Virus record (IMG/VR): IMGVR_UViG_3300046332_000019
Location: 1 to 33,014 of that record
From: a virus
Reading direction: 5' to 3' (one strand)
Length of the DNA: 33,014 bases
Shown: positions 21,828 to 30,082 of the stretch, one piece after another
Numbering within the stretch: the first letter of the stretch is position 1
Layout: the number at the start of each line of letters is the position of its first letter
Notes under the pieces: generated by a model
What the model was told of the DNA's origin: nothing
The model's database searches: none
Seen by the model: the letters and a program-made list of their open reading frames with translations, nothing else
Position numbers and translations under genes: made by a program

Positions 21828-23090
21828 ATGGCACTTCTAGATTCTTTCTACGGCGAAACGCCTGCGTACCTTGGTGGCCTTCTTGGTGAAGATGAGCTGA
21901 AACGCTTGCAAGGTCAAGCACAAAGCCAATCTAACTTGGGCATGGCTGCTGCTTTGCTTCAAGCTGGCGCTCCAAGCCGTACGCCTGGTGGTGGCGCTTT
22001 GGCTATTGCTCAAGGTTTACAACAAGGTCAACAACTCTACAAGCAGGCTTTGGGCCAAGGCTTGCAAGAGAAGATGGCTGCAATGCAAGTTGGCGAACAA
22101 TTGCGTAAGCAACAAGAAGCAGAGGCTGTGCGTAAGTTCTTGCCTAGTTTGATTCAGCCTGGTGCTGTTGAGCAAAACTGGTCTGGCGCTCCTGAACAGA
22201 TTGGGAACTACTTTCAAACAGGGAAGATTCCTACACAGCAAGGCCCATCAACTATTAACCGTGATGCTTTGCAACGCTTGGCTTTGGCTTCTCCTGAGAC
22301 TTATGCCAAGTACAAGCCAGAGTACAAAGAAGTAAACGGTCAATTGGTTGAGATTTCTCCATTGACAGGCGTTAGCACTGTTGCTGGCATGGCTAAAGAA
22401 GATTTGGCTGGCCCTGTTAAGCAGGCAATGCAAGTGCTTGGCATTATGAAGCCGTTTGCTCAAGTGACGCCACAAGAGCGTAGCGCAATTGGTCAATATA
22501 TTGATCGCCAAGAATCATTTAAGCAACCAAAGGTAAGCGTTGATTTGCGTGACCCCACTGCGGTTGCAAAGGCGCAAGCTGATTTGCTTAAAGATTGGCG
22601 TGGCGTTGTTAAAGACAGTGGCGCTACTGAAGTTGCTAACCGTTTCCGATCATTGGGCGCTGCAATTGGTGAAGCAGATCAAGGCAATAAAGCTGCTGAT
22701 GGAGCGATCATTTACAACATCGGTAAGATTTACGACCCATCTGGCGCTGTGCAAGAAGGTGATAAAAACACGATTCTTGGCAATCGCTCGATTCCTAACG
22801 AAGTCAAAGCCTACGCTCAAAAGGTGTTTACTGGCGGTTCGTTGTTGCCTGAAGAACGTAAAGGTCTTTACTCTGTTGCTGATGCAATGGTCAAACAACG
22901 TCAGAAGCAACTTGAATCAGATCGTCAAAACTACGTTAAATTGTCAACTCAATTTGGCGGCAATGGTGATTTCATTAAAGACCCTTATGCTGATGTTTTT
23001 AGTCCTAAGATGCCAACTGATGCAACAGGTCAAGTTGATTTGTTGAGCTTGGCTCGTCAAGAGCAGGCTCGCCGTAGAAAGGCTCAATAA
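21828..23090 (+). CDS. Putative internal virion/ejection protein 2 (420 aa)
   Basis: The N-terminus (MALLDSFYGETPAYLGGLLG) is followed by a Gln/Leu-rich amphipathic region (LGMAAALLQAGAPSRTPGGG, ALAIAQGLQQGQQLYKQALG). This organisation is common in podovirus ejection proteins. The long helical middle and C-terminus (about 190-400) lack catalytic motifs. Its last base begins the next start codon as TAATG. Assignment by context and composition. Confidence 0.65.
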   Translation: MALLDSFYGETPAYLGGLLGEDELKRLQGQAQSQSNLGMAAALLQAGAPSRTPGGGALAIAQGLQQGQQLYKQALGQGLQEKMAAMQVGEQLRKQQEAEAVRKFLPSLIQPGAVEQNWSGAPEQIGNYFQTGKIPTQQGPSTINRDALQRLALASPETYAKYKPEYKEVNGQLVEISPLTGVSTVAGMAKEDLAGPVKQAMQVLGIMKPFAQVTPQERSAIGQYIDRQESFKQPKVSVDLRDPTAVAKAQADLLKDWRGVVKDSGATEVANRFRSLGAAIGEADQGNKAADGAIIYNIGKIYDPSGAVQEGDKNTILGNRSIPNEVKAYAQKVFTGGSLLPEERKGLYSVADAMVKQRQKQLESDRQNYVKLSTQFGGNGDFIKDPYADVFSPKMPTDATGQVDLLSLARQEQARRRKAQ

Positions 23091-25003
23091 TGTCTTTAGA
23101 CCTTACAAAACTGTCAGACAAAGACTTAGATGCGTTGTTAAACAACGATCTAGGTTCTATGTCTGATGCTGGTCTTTCCATTCTTTCTGGTGAGCCTGTA
23201 AAGTTTGCTCCACCAAAGAAAATGACGGCTAAAGAGGAGTTGCAATCTGCTTTTGGTTTTGATAAGCCAAAGCAAACTACACGGACAAGTGGCGACCTAT
23301 TGCGCGACATGGGATTAACTGCCCGTGGCGCTTTAACTGGTGCTGCTTCTTTGCCAGCAATGATTGCAGACGCGCCTGTGAGCTTAATTAACATTGCCGC
23401 TGGTCGTCAGGTATACAAGCCACAAACTGAGGCGCTTGGCGACTTCTTATCTGCTATTGGTATGCCTCAAGCAAAAACAGCTCCTGAACGTTTGCTTACA
23501 GAATCTGCTGCTGCAATTGGTGGTGTTACAGCGCCTGGCGCATTGGCTCAGAAAGTCACGCAGGCTGTTGCCCCTCAATTGGCTACACGCACACAGGAAC
23601 TTGCTAAATTCTTTGGCGAGAATATGCCTGCACAGTTAGCGGCTGCTACTGGTGGCTCTATGGCTGCTGGTGCTGCACGTGAAAACGATGCAGGCCCATT
23701 GATGCAATTGATTGCAAGCATTGGTGGCGCTGCTGCTCCATCTAGCGCAATGGCTCTTGGCCCTGCTGCTGGTCGTGCGGTTAAAGAGATTGTGAGACCT
23801 GGCACTCAAGCTGGTCGCGAAGCTATCGCTGGCGGTGTGTTGCGTCAATTGTCACGCGAGTCTGAAACAGCTATTAAGGCTATGGAAGGCTATCAAGCGC
23901 CTGTCGGTGGCTATACACCTACCGCAGCACAAGCAAGCCGTGACGTTGGGCTAATCGCTGCTGAGACACCAATTCGCGCCTTGGATATGACTGGAAAGTT
24001 TGGCGCTCAGATTGGTGAGGCTAACCAAGCTCGATTGGCTATTCTTGACAGAATGGCAAAAGACAAGGCGGCTGTTGAATCTGCTGTTACTAAGCGAAAT
24101 GAAGTTACTTCTCCTTTGCGTGAAGAAGCGTTTGCCAAGTCTACGGTTAGTCCAGAGACTTTCCAATCTGCTGTTGCCTTGAACGTTAATCAAACTATTG
24201 ATGACATTCTTGCATCTGACGCTGGCGCTCGCGGAACAGTCAAAAAGACTATGAATTGGGCTAAAGAACAATTGGCTGAAGGCACAACTCCACAACGTAT
24301 GTACGAAGTCCGTAAAGACTTGCGTAGTGCTGCACAAGGTTTGCTTGATAAAGAAGGCTCGCAATACAGCTTGGCTAAAGGTCAGCTTGAGCAAGTGATT
24401 CGTTCTGTTGACGATACGATTGAAGCTGCTGCGCCTGGCTATCAAGACTATTTGAACAAATACGCAAAATCAAGCAAAGGAATTGAGCGCCTTGAGGCTG
24501 CTCAAGAGTTCAAAGGCAAAGTCTTAACAACTACGCCTGACCCATCTCGCGCTGGCGACTACATGATTTCACAGCCTGCTTTTACTCGCGCAATTCGTGC
24601 TGCTGAAAAAGACACAAACTTGTCTAAAACTCAGTTTGCAGTCTTGAAGAAGGTTGCGGAAGATTTAGATGCTGGCGTTTTGCAACGCGCAGGCAAAGTG
24701 CCTGGCTCTGACACATTCAAGAACTTGAGTACAGCTAACGTCATTGGTGCTTTTATTGGCAAGCAAATGTTTGGTGAAGTTCCTGCTGCTGTAAATAAAG
24801 TAGCAGCTCCATTGAACTGGCTTTACAACGGTACTGATGACCAGATTCGTGAGTTACTGGTTGACGCAATGCTTGATCCTAAACTTGCATCTAGATTGAT
24901 GAGCAAAGCCTCTGTGGTCTCAATTGAGCCACTTAGCAAAGAACTTCAACGCAAAGCTATTGCCGCAGGCTATGGCGCTTCATTTGGATTAACGGAGAAA
25001 TAA
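23090..25003 (+). CDS. Putative internal virion/ejection protein 3 (637 aa)
   Basis: The N-terminus has an acidic helix (LSDKDLDALLNNDLGSM). An Ala/Gly-rich hydrophobic region (about 80-240, such as GALTGAASLPAMIADAPVSL and MQLIASIGGAAAPSSAMALG) suggests membrane interaction. The remaining half is a long charged helical region. Three adjacent proteins of this kind fit the podovirus set that forms the DNA-ejection channel through the envelope. No transglycosylase or peptidase motif was seen. Confidence 0.65.
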   Translation: MSLDLTKLSDKDLDALLNNDLGSMSDAGLSILSGEPVKFAPPKKMTAKEELQSAFGFDKPKQTTRTSGDLLRDMGLTARGALTGAASLPAMIADAPVSLINIAAGRQVYKPQTEALGDFLSAIGMPQAKTAPERLLTESAAAIGGVTAPGALAQKVTQAVAPQLATRTQELAKFFGENMPAQLAAATGGSMAAGAARENDAGPLMQLIASIGGAAAPSSAMALGPAAGRAVKEIVRPGTQAGREAIAGGVLRQLSRESETAIKAMEGYQAPVGGYTPTAAQASRDVGLIAAETPIRALDMTGKFGAQIGEANQARLAILDRMAKDKAAVESAVTKRNEVTSPLREEAFAKSTVSPETFQSAVALNVNQTIDDILASDAGARGTVKKTMNWAKEQLAEGTTPQRMYEVRKDLRSAAQGLLDKEGSQYSLAKGQLEQVIRSVDDTIEAAAPGYQDYLNKYAKSSKGIERLEAAQEFKGKVLTTTPDPSRAGDYMISQPAFTRAIRAAEKDTNLSKTQFAVLKKVAEDLDAGVLQRAGKVPGSDTFKNLSTANVIGAFIGKQMFGEVPAAVNKVAAPLNWLYNGTDDQIRELLVDAMLDPKLASRLMSKASVVSIEPLSKELQRKAIAAGYGASFGLTEK

Positions 25004-26056
25004 ATGCCAAAAACCAAAATCAGTGAGTACAGCAGTACCGCTAACTCCAATACAGACGTAGCGTCTATCAACATAGATGAGAACTGCGCACCTAGCGGTA
25101 TCAATAACGCTATTCGTGCTGTTATGGGCCACTTGAAGGACTTTCAGGCTGGCACTAACGGTGATTCGTTTAACGGCCCTGTTGGTACTGGCGCTGCTGC
25201 TGCTGGCGCTTTTACTACGTTGTCTGCTTCAGGCAACGTAACGCTTGGCGATGCTTCTTCTGATACTTTGAACGTTGGTAATGGTGGCATTGTTAAAGAT
25301 GCGTCAGGTAACGTAGGTATTGGAACGAGTAGCCCAAGTAGCAAACTTCATGTTGCTGGTACTGGAACTCAATCTATTACGGTTGAAAGAACTGATGCGG
25401 CTACGGCGGGGTTGTTTCAATTAATATCAGGTAGTTCTACCAACGTAATTAGCGCATCTACTGCCAAACCTGTTTCAGTTGAGATTAACGGCTCAGAGCG
25501 TATGCGTATCGACTCCAGCGGCAACTTTCTGGTGGGAAAAACAAGCGCTAGTTATACGACACAGGGTTGTTTTGTTGATTATCGCGGTACTTTCAATAGC
25601 GCAGCTCCTTCTGGACTTGACTTTCTTAATTGTTACAGCACCACCGCTGGCGCATATCGTTTTTATGTAACTAACGCTGGAACGGTAAACGCCACAAGCA
25701 ATACCATTAGCTCAATCTCTGATATTCGTTTCAAAGAAAACGTACGAGATTTGGATAATGGTCTTGCAAGCGTCATGGCGCTTAAGCCGCGTTTGTACGA
25801 TTGGAAAGAAGGCAAGGGAGCAAATATTAAGAACGCTCGTGGCTTTATTGCACAAGAGTTTGAGGAAGTATTTCCTGACCTGATTGACGAATGGAGAGAA
25901 TCTGCGCCAGAAGGTGAAGAGCCTTACAAAGCTATTCGTCAAGACTTGATTCCTGTATTGGTTAAAGCCATCCAAGAACAACAAGCCATGATTGCTTCGC
26001 AATCTGAACTAATCACAACACTCACTGAGCGCATTGATGCGCTGGAGGCTAAATAA
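25004..26056 (+). CDS. Tail fibre with S74 self-cleaving chaperone domain
   Basis: The N-terminus (MPKTKISEYSSTANSNTDVA) is an attachment-type start. The middle has GNVGIGTSSPSSKLHVAGTG and SVEINGSERMRIDSSGNFLV, the repeats of trimeric tail fibres. The C-terminal chaperone (from about 239) has S239-D-I-R-F-K244, the Ser/Lys pair spacing of S74 (endosialidase-type) autoproteolysis, then LKPRLYDW, IAQEFEEVFPDLI, and a terminal coiled coil. The chaperone would assist trimer folding and then cut itself off. It is the likely receptor-binding fibre. Confidence 0.88.
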   Translation: MPKTKISEYSSTANSNTDVASINIDENCAPSGINNAIRAVMGHLKDFQAGTNGDSFNGPVGTGAAAAGAFTTLSASGNVTLGDASSDTLNVGNGGIVKDASGNVGIGTSSPSSKLHVAGTGTQSITVERTDAATAGLFQLISGSSTNVISASTAKPVSVEINGSERMRIDSSGNFLVGKTSASYTTQGCFVDYRGTFNSAAPSGLDFLNCYSTTAGAYRFYVTNAGTVNATSNTISSISDIRFKENVRDLDNGLASVMALKPRLYDWKEGKGANIKNARGFIAQEFEEVFPDLIDEWRESAPEGEEPYKAIRQDLIPVLVKAIQEQQAMIASQSELITTLTERIDALEAK

Positions 26057-26347
26057 ATGACTACTTGGACAATCAACCAACTTGACCGCAACACTTCTGA
26101 TGGTTTCGTCACTACTGTGCATTACACCGTCACCAAAGAAAACGGTGACTTCACAGCGTCCACCTACGGCACAGTAGGCTTTGAAGCTGGCACACCTGCT
26201 ACACCTTTTGAATCTCTGACTGAAGCTCAAGTGATTCAATGGGTAAAGACTAAGCTGGATGAGGAAGTTGTAGAGGCTGCATTGGATGCTCAGATTGAAG
26301 CGCAGCAAAATCCTGTATCAACTTCTGGTATTCCTTGGGGTGAATAA
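26057..26347 (+). CDS. Small conserved tail-fibre-associated protein (96 aa)
   Basis: Reads MTTWTINQLDRNTSDGFVTT, VHYTVTKENGDF, and SLTEAQVIQWVKTKLDEE, ending TSGIPWGE. I recognise this as a common small protein (DUF7936-like) coded just after fibre genes. Its role may be fibre assembly or attachment. It follows the tail fibre directly and overlaps the next ATG. Confidence 0.65.
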   Translation: MTTWTINQLDRNTSDGFVTTVHYTVTKENGDFTASTYGTVGFEAGTPATPFESLTEAQVIQWVKTKLDEEVVEAALDAQIEAQQNPVSTSGIPWGE

Positions 26348-26550
26348 TGGCAACGATTGATGCAACAGATGCTCGACTGTCTACGCACGAAGAAATTTGT
26401 GCGCTTAGATACGAAAAAATCAATCATTCGCTAGAAAACGGCGATAAGCGCATGAACAAAATTGAATACTTGTTATATGCGGTTATGGCTGTTGTGCTTC
26501 TTGGCCCTGGCGTTGGTGCTGAGTTTTTCAAAAAGCTAATCGGTTTGTGA
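26347..26550 (+). CDS. Small membrane protein (67 aa), possible holin
   Basis: A polar helix (about 1-37, LSTHEEICALRYEKINHSLE) is followed by one membrane helix (about 41-58, YLLYAVMAVVLLGPGVGAEF) and a short basic tail. The form resembles some class III holins or membrane-anchored cytosolic coiled coils. It is the first gene of the lysis region, but several membrane proteins compete for the holin role. Confidence 0.55.
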   Translation: MATIDATDARLSTHEEICALRYEKINHSLENGDKRMNKIEYLLYAVMAVVLLGPGVGAEFFKKLIGL

Positions 26551-26551
26551 T

Positions 26552-27238
26552 GTGCCAATTGGAACTGCGTTATTCGCGGCGACAACGGCTTTTCAGTTAG
26601 TCAAAGAAGGCTGCGCTCTTTACAAAGAAGTTAAGGGCATAGCTGGAAACGTAAAGCAAATCTACGATGAGATCAATGGTCAGTTTGCTGGTAAGAAAGT
26701 TTCTAAGGCTCAAGCTGAAAAGATTGAAGCAGAGAAGGCGCGTGTTCAAGAGGTAGCTAAGTCAAATCCTGATGAGGTAATTTTCAAGATTGGTGACGAG
26801 CTTGGGAATATGTTTGATGCCTTTGATCGTCTTGAGGCTTTGTTTTGGGAGCAAGAACGAGAAGCGAAAAAGCTGCAAGTTGAAGGCACTTCTCTTAAGC
26901 GAATGGCTTTAAAACGAATCATGGTTCGAAACAAGTTGCTTGCCATGCAGGTTGAGTTGAGAGAACAGATGGTGTATCACTCGCCGCCTGAATTGGGGGC
27001 CTTGTGGAGCCAATTTGAGGAGATGAGGGAACAGATTGAAGAAGAACAACGAGTTGCTAGAGAAAAGCAAGCAAGAGAAGATGCGGCACTGCAACGTGAG
27101 CGAAATGCTTTGATGGAAGAAGTTAGAGTGAAATCAATGGACGCAAGTCTCGCTGTGATTGGTTTGATTTTTATGGGGTGGTTGTTGTGGCAAGTAAAAA
27201 ATCAAGCGATAGCACGAGCGTCTTTCTGGCACACCTGA
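26552..27238 (+). CDS. Coiled-coil protein with C-terminal membrane helix (228 aa)
   Basis: The start is GTG at 26552, 1 nt after the preceding stop, with no clear ribosome site, so it probably depends on coupling. A hydrophobic N-terminus (MPIGTALFAATTAFQLVKEG) is followed by long charged helices (about 45-190; Glu/Lys/Arg-rich, such as EEMREQIEEEQRVAREKQAR) and one membrane segment near the end (about 198-214, LAVIGLIFMGWLLWQV). Similar proteins occur in environmental phage lysis regions; function unknown. It overlaps the next gene by 52 nt. Confidence 0.6.
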   Translation: MPIGTALFAATTAFQLVKEGCALYKEVKGIAGNVKQIYDEINGQFAGKKVSKAQAEKIEAEKARVQEVAKSNPDEVIFKIGDELGNMFDAFDRLEALFWEQEREAKKLQVEGTSLKRMALKRIMVRNKLLAMQVELREQMVYHSPPELGALWSQFEEMREQIEEEQRVAREKQAREDAALQRERNALMEEVRVKSMDASLAVIGLIFMGWLLWQVKNQAIARASFWHT

Positions 27239-27378
27239 TTGTTCTTGCTGTGCTGATTGTCGTGTTTTCTCTATCCTTCATTGCCTACGTTGAGACGTTG
27301 TGGATGAAAGATGAGATCAGAAAAGAAGCGCGTGAGTTGCGCAAATTGAAAGAGGAATTGAAGGAAAAAATAAAGTGA
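27187..27378 (+). CDS. Small membrane/coiled-coil protein (63 aa), possible holin component
   Basis: Starts at GTG 27187 (MASKKSSDSTSVFLAHLIVL), for which GGGG at 27175-27178 is a good ribosome site. One membrane helix lies at about 13-35 (FLAHLIVLAVLIVVFSLSFI). A highly charged helix (RKEARELRKLKEELKEKIK) ends it. It lies partly inside the preceding frame and shares a GTGA overlap with the next start. Confidence 0.55.
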   Translation: MASKKSSDSTSVFLAHLIVLAVLIVVFSLSFIAYVETLWMKDEIRKEARELRKLKEELKEKIK

Positions 27379-27596
27379 AATATTTACTAACAATTATTCT
27401 TTTTTCATTGGTTGGCTTGGCTGGTTGTCTTGATGATAGATACCGCTATCCATGCCAAAACCCTGACAACTTCAACCTAGCAGAGTGCCAAAAGCCTCGC
27501 TGTTTGTTTACTCAAACCTGCCCTGAATATCTTGTCGCACCTATCTTGGAGAAGAAAATTGAGCCAATCCAAACACCCGCATCGTCTGAGCGTTGA
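27375..27596 (+). CDS. Small lipoprotein (73 aa)
   Basis: Start GTG 27375, overlapping the previous stop. A lipoprotein signal is clear: MKYLLTIILFSLVGLAGC with the lipobox LAGC and Cys at 18. The mature part has five more Cys residues in CQNPDNFNLAECQKPRCLFT and QTCPEYLVAPILEKK. I recall close relatives in many aquatic phages. It is a periplasmic or outer-membrane protein of unknown role in lysis, apart from the Rz1 protein. Confidence 0.75.
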   Translation: MKYLLTIILFSLVGLAGCLDDRYRYPCQNPDNFNLAECQKPRCLFTQTCPEYLVAPILEKKIEPIQTPASSER

Positions 27597-28029
27597 ACAG
27601 ATTGAAACCCTAGTCTGGGGTTTTGTTGTAGTAGTCGTAACGCTAATCTTGGCTTTCATTGTGATCGCCTTGCTTTACTCTGTGACCTTTGTTGTCCAGC
27701 CAATCAAGTCAATGGCTCCTATTGACATGGCCTACACCAAGATGCTCAACGATATTGTTTTGCTCGTTGTTGGCGGTATCGGTGGCGTAATGAGCCGCAA
27801 AGGTATCAACGCAATGAGTGGCGGCATTAGCGCCAGCATTGAGAAGACTACCAGTGGGAGTACAACGCCCCCAAAGCCTCTTGACCCATCGGGTGCTTTG
27901 CCTGTATGGGTCAATCCTGCTTTAGATGAATCGTGGACACCTCCACCTCCACCAACAACGCCACCAGATCATCTTGAATCAGATCAAGAGCGTGAGCATT
28001 TGGCACTTGCAAGGGCTTCAAATGATTAA
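27559..28029 (+). CDS. Membrane protein with two helices and Pro-rich tail (156 aa), holin candidate
   Basis: Start TTG 27559 (read MSQSKHPHRLSVEQIETLVW), supported by GGAG 8 nt upstream. Two membrane segments lie at about 19-43 (TLVWGFVVVVVTLILAFIVI...) and about 68-84 (IVLLVVGGIGGVMSRK). The Pro-rich tail has ESWTPPPPPTTPPDH and would sit in the cytoplasm or periplasm. Position right before Rz makes this the best holin candidate, but topology does not prove it. Confidence 0.6.
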   Translation: MSQSKHPHRLSVEQIETLVWGFVVVVVTLILAFIVIALLYSVTFVVQPIKSMAPIDMAYTKMLNDIVLLVVGGIGGVMSRKGINAMSGGISASIEKTTSGSTTPPKPLDPSGALPVWVNPALDESWTPPPPPTTPPDHLESDQEREHLALARASND

Positions 28030-28477
28030 CCCGTGGATGATTATTGGTGTGATTTGTGTTGTGCTTGGCACATACAAATATGGCACTTATTCTGGTCACA
28101 AGCAACGCGATCAAGAAATGCAAATCGAGATTGCAAAGTTAAATGAAGAATCACGCGCTAAAGAGCAAAAACTTGCTGAAGACTTGAATCAAACATCTTC
28201 ACAATTGAAAGAGGCTAACGATGTTGTCACTAAAAAACAAACTGATCTTGATCTTGCCATTCGTTCTGGCAGGGTGCGCCTCAACGCCAGTTGCCCACAA
28301 GGGAGTGCAAGTTCCACCACTGCCAGCGGAGATAACCAAGCAGGAAGCGAATCTGAGCGCGAGACTTTACGACTTATTAGTGAAATCGCAGCAGAAGGTG
28401 ACAGAGCTATCAACAAGCTCAACGCCTGCATCACAGCCTACGAGCAAGTAAGATCGCAAGTAAATGAAATAAAATAG
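28022..28477 (+). CDS. Rz: Rz-like inner-membrane spanin subunit
   Basis: I start at ATG 28022 (MINPWMIIGVICVVLGTYKY), overlapping the preceding stop. An N-terminal membrane helix (about 4-19) precedes a long periplasmic coiled coil (about 30-80, IEIAKLNEESRAKEQKLAED). This is i-spanin architecture. The gene contains the Rz1 reading frame in the +1 frame, the nested arrangement known from lambda. With Rz1 it would fuse inner and outer membranes at the end of lysis. Confidence 0.85.
   Translation: MINPWMIIGVICVVLGTYKYGTYSGHKQRDQEMQIEIAKLNEESRAKEQKLAEDLNQTSSQLKEANDVVTKKQTDLDLAIRSGRVRLNASCPQGSASSTTASGDNQAGSESERETLRLISEIAAEGDRAINKLNACITAYEQVRSQVNEIK
28221..28451 (+). CDS. Rz1: Rz1-like outer-membrane spanin lipoprotein
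   Basis: Entirely embedded in Rz in the +1 frame. Signal peptide with lipobox: MLSLKNKLILILPFVLAGCA (Cys at 19). The mature part is Pro-containing (VQVPPLPAEI) and ends in a Ser/Thr-rich tail. Nesting, lipobox and partner together make the o-spanin call firm. Confidence 0.85.
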   Translation: MLSLKNKLILILPFVLAGCASTPVAHKGVQVPPLPAEITKQEANLSARLYDLLVKSQQKVTELSTSSTPASQPTSK

Positions 28478-28483
28478 CAAAAA

Positions 28484-28508
28484 GCCAAGCAGTTGCGAGC
28501 TACTTGGC
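28484..28508 (+). terminator. Possible terminator after the spanin genes
   Basis: GCCAAG (28484-28489) pairs with CTTGGC (28503-28508), flanked by AAA and a CTTTCT tract with one bulged base. The stem is short and the U-run broken, so termination would be partial. It separates the spanins from the HNH/AP2 gene. Confidence 0.4.
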
Positions 28509-28537
28509 CTTTCTAACCAACCGATGAATGAACATCT

Positions 28538-29038
28538 ATGGCTAAAGAAATTTTAACGCAAGCACGTTTACAGGAATTGTTTTCTTATGATGAGCAAACT
28601 GGCTACTTTGTAAGAAAAATAACAATAGCAAACAATGCAAAAGCTGGATACATTGCAGGAACTGTAAACAAGAAATTAGGATATGTGATTGTTTCTATTG
28701 ACAACAGTCAGTATTACGCACATAGACTTGCTTGGTTATATAAAAATGGAGTTTTCCCAGATGGTCAAATTGACCACATAAACAGGGAAAGATGCGATAA
28801 CAGAATTTCAAATTTGCGTCAGGTTACGTCAGGGCAAAACAAACAAAATACAAATGTAAGAATTGACAATAAATCTGGTGCAAAAGGAGTTTTTTGGTAT
28901 AAACAAAGAAACAAGTGGATTGCTTATATTAGAGTAAATGGCAAAAGACACTCTCTTGGATATCATGTAAATTTTGAAGATGCAGTTTTAGCAAGAAAAA
29001 GCGCAGAAGATAAATTCTTTACACATCATAAAGGTTAG
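28538..29038 (+). CDS. HNH/AP2-type homing endonuclease (166 aa)
   Basis: The HNH core is plain: YYAHRLAWLYKNGVFPDGQI, then DHINRERCDNRISNLRQVT (about 79-97). An AP2-type DNA-binding domain follows (NKSGAKGVFWYKQRNKWIAY). The N-terminus LTQARLQELFSYDEQTGYFV is shared with the minus-strand endonuclease at 31095. The DNA is visibly richer in A/T than its neighbours, as expected for a mobile gene. It is inserted between the spanin and endolysin genes. No intron flanks are seen, so it is probably free-standing. Confidence 0.88.
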   Translation: MAKEILTQARLQELFSYDEQTGYFVRKITIANNAKAGYIAGTVNKKLGYVIVSIDNSQYYAHRLAWLYKNGVFPDGQIDHINRERCDNRISNLRQVTSGQNKQNTNVRIDNKSGAKGVFWYKQRNKWIAYIRVNGKRHSLGYHVNFEDAVLARKSAEDKFFTHHKG

Positions 29039-29040
29039 AA

Positions 29041-29637
29041 ATGACATTAGATCAATTAGAAAAATTGCATATAAATGCTAAATTTCTTGACCCATTAAAC
29101 GAAACGTTTGAGCGATTCAGCATTAGCACACCACTTCAACAAGCTGCGTTTATAGGTCAAACATCGCATGAGAGTGCCAACTACACGCGCTTAGAGGAAG
29201 GTTTAAGCTATTCGGCAGATCGTTTAATGAAGATATGGCCTAAACGATTTCCTACGCTTGAATCAGCGCAACCTTACGCTCGTAACGGTAAAGCATTGGC
29301 TAACAAGGTTTACGCAAATCGTATGGGAAACCGTGACGAGGCTTCAGGTGATGGTGGCCGTTTTTTTGGCAGAGGTGCAATCCAACTCACAGGATATAGC
29401 AACTATTTTCACGCTGGCAAAGCGTTGGGCGTTGACTTTGTGATGGAGCCACATCTTGTTTCAACTCCTAAATATGCAATTTTAAGTGCTGGCTGGTTTT
29501 GGGACACTCACGACTGCAACCGCCTGGCTGCTAATGCTGATTGGGTTGGTCTTACTAAGAAGATCAATGGAGGCACTATTGGACTTGAAGACCGTGTGAA
29601 GCATATTACTCATGCCCTAGAGATTCTTCAATCTTGA
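29041..29637 (+). CDS. Endolysin, GH19 lysozyme-type
   Basis: A complete 198-aa glycoside hydrolase family 19-type enzyme that would cut peptidoglycan. AAFIGQTSHESANYTRLEEG holds the catalytic Glu pair region (E44 in SHES and E52/E53 in LEEG). GRFFGRGAIQLTGYSNY (about 106-122) is the conserved substrate-binding motif of the family. No signal peptide or membrane anchor is seen, so a holin is needed for release. The gene ends the rightward unit and overlaps the tail of the minus-strand 29628 gene. Confidence 0.9.
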   Translation: MTLDQLEKLHINAKFLDPLNETFERFSISTPLQQAAFIGQTSHESANYTRLEEGLSYSADRLMKIWPKRFPTLESAQPYARNGKALANKVYANRMGNRDEASGDGGRFFGRGAIQLTGYSNYFHAGKALGVDFVMEPHLVSTPKYAILSAGWFWDTHDCNRLAANADWVGLTKKINGGTIGLEDRVKHITHALEILQS

Positions 29638-29729
29638 GAAACTAGCAAAGCAAGAACAAAAGCAAATACGGAAAAGAATACGACAGCGCCAAGCATCAAA
29701 ATCGCTACGATGATTGCCAAGTTATCCAT
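29628..29729 (-). CDS. Tiny single-helix membrane protein (33 aa)
   Basis: Reads MDNLAIIVAILMLGAVVFFS and continues VFAFVLALLVSQD, one almost uninterrupted membrane helix. AAGGGA lies about 9 nt ahead of ATG 29729. It is the last gene of the leftward unit and converges on the endolysin, overlapping its 3' end by 10 nt. It could be an antiholin-like or host-membrane modulating peptide; this is speculation. Confidence 0.45.
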   Translation of the reverse strand: MDNLAIIVAILMLGAVVFFSVFAFVLALLVSQD

Positions 29730-29922
29730 GTTTGTGTTCCCTTGCTTCTGCTAGTGTTTGAAAATACTCATCGCATTTAAGACAACGCCAGAGCCTTTGT
29801 TCTCTGACGGTTGCAAGCCTTTGCTCTCTATTTTTCCATCCTACAATTACCCTTGAATCGCCCCGATAACTTGTCACGGGTTCGATGTGCGCTGGCAGCT
29901 TTATAGTTGTTAAGTTCTTCAT
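29722..29922 (-). CDS. Small C2H2-like zinc-finger protein (66 aa)
   Basis: I start at ATG 29922 (MKNLTTIKLPAHIEPVTSYR). The end RLWRCLKCDEYFQTLAEARE then HKH gives CxxC plus two His, the arrangement of a C2H2 zinc finger. The middle (SRVIVGWKNREQRLATVREQ) is basic. A DNA or RNA-binding role is plausible. It overlaps the 29828 frame by about 95 nt and the 33-aa gene by 8 nt. The start has only a weak ribosome site. Confidence 0.6.
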   Translation of the reverse strand: MKNLTTIKLPAHIEPVTSYRGDSRVIVGWKNREQRLATVREQRLWRCLKCDEYFQTLAEAREHKHG

Positions 29923-30082
29923 AGGTCTTTGCAAAATAGTCTAGGCTTATATTTTCTAATGCAACCCTGACATTTTTGAGGCCTGCTTTACGTTTTTTTT
30001 GAGGCTTCTTCTCCACTTGTTCCACTTTGGGCCACGGGGCGTTCGGCGCTAAGATTGTTTTGTAAACGATCAAATTCTTCAT
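29828..30082 (-). CDS. Possible overlapping reading frame (84 aa)
   Basis: Its first third overlaps the 29988 gene and its last third overlaps the zinc-finger gene, both in other frames. Only the middle (GLKNVRVALENISLDYFAKT) is free of other genes, and this stretch looks protein-like. It may be a real gene, or the continuation of the 29988 gene after a frameshift at the A8 run at 29993-30000. Confidence 0.3.
   Translation of the reverse strand: MKNLIVYKTILAPNAPWPKVEQVEKKPQKKRKAGLKNVRVALENISLDYFAKTYEELNNYKAASAHRTRDKLSGRFKGNCRMEK

Noticed and set aside
23148-23160. Fourth operator copy (GATCTAGGTTCT)
   Set aside because: It matches only the central CTAGGTT and lacks the flanking TATAA/TTATA arms; it lies inside an ejection gene.
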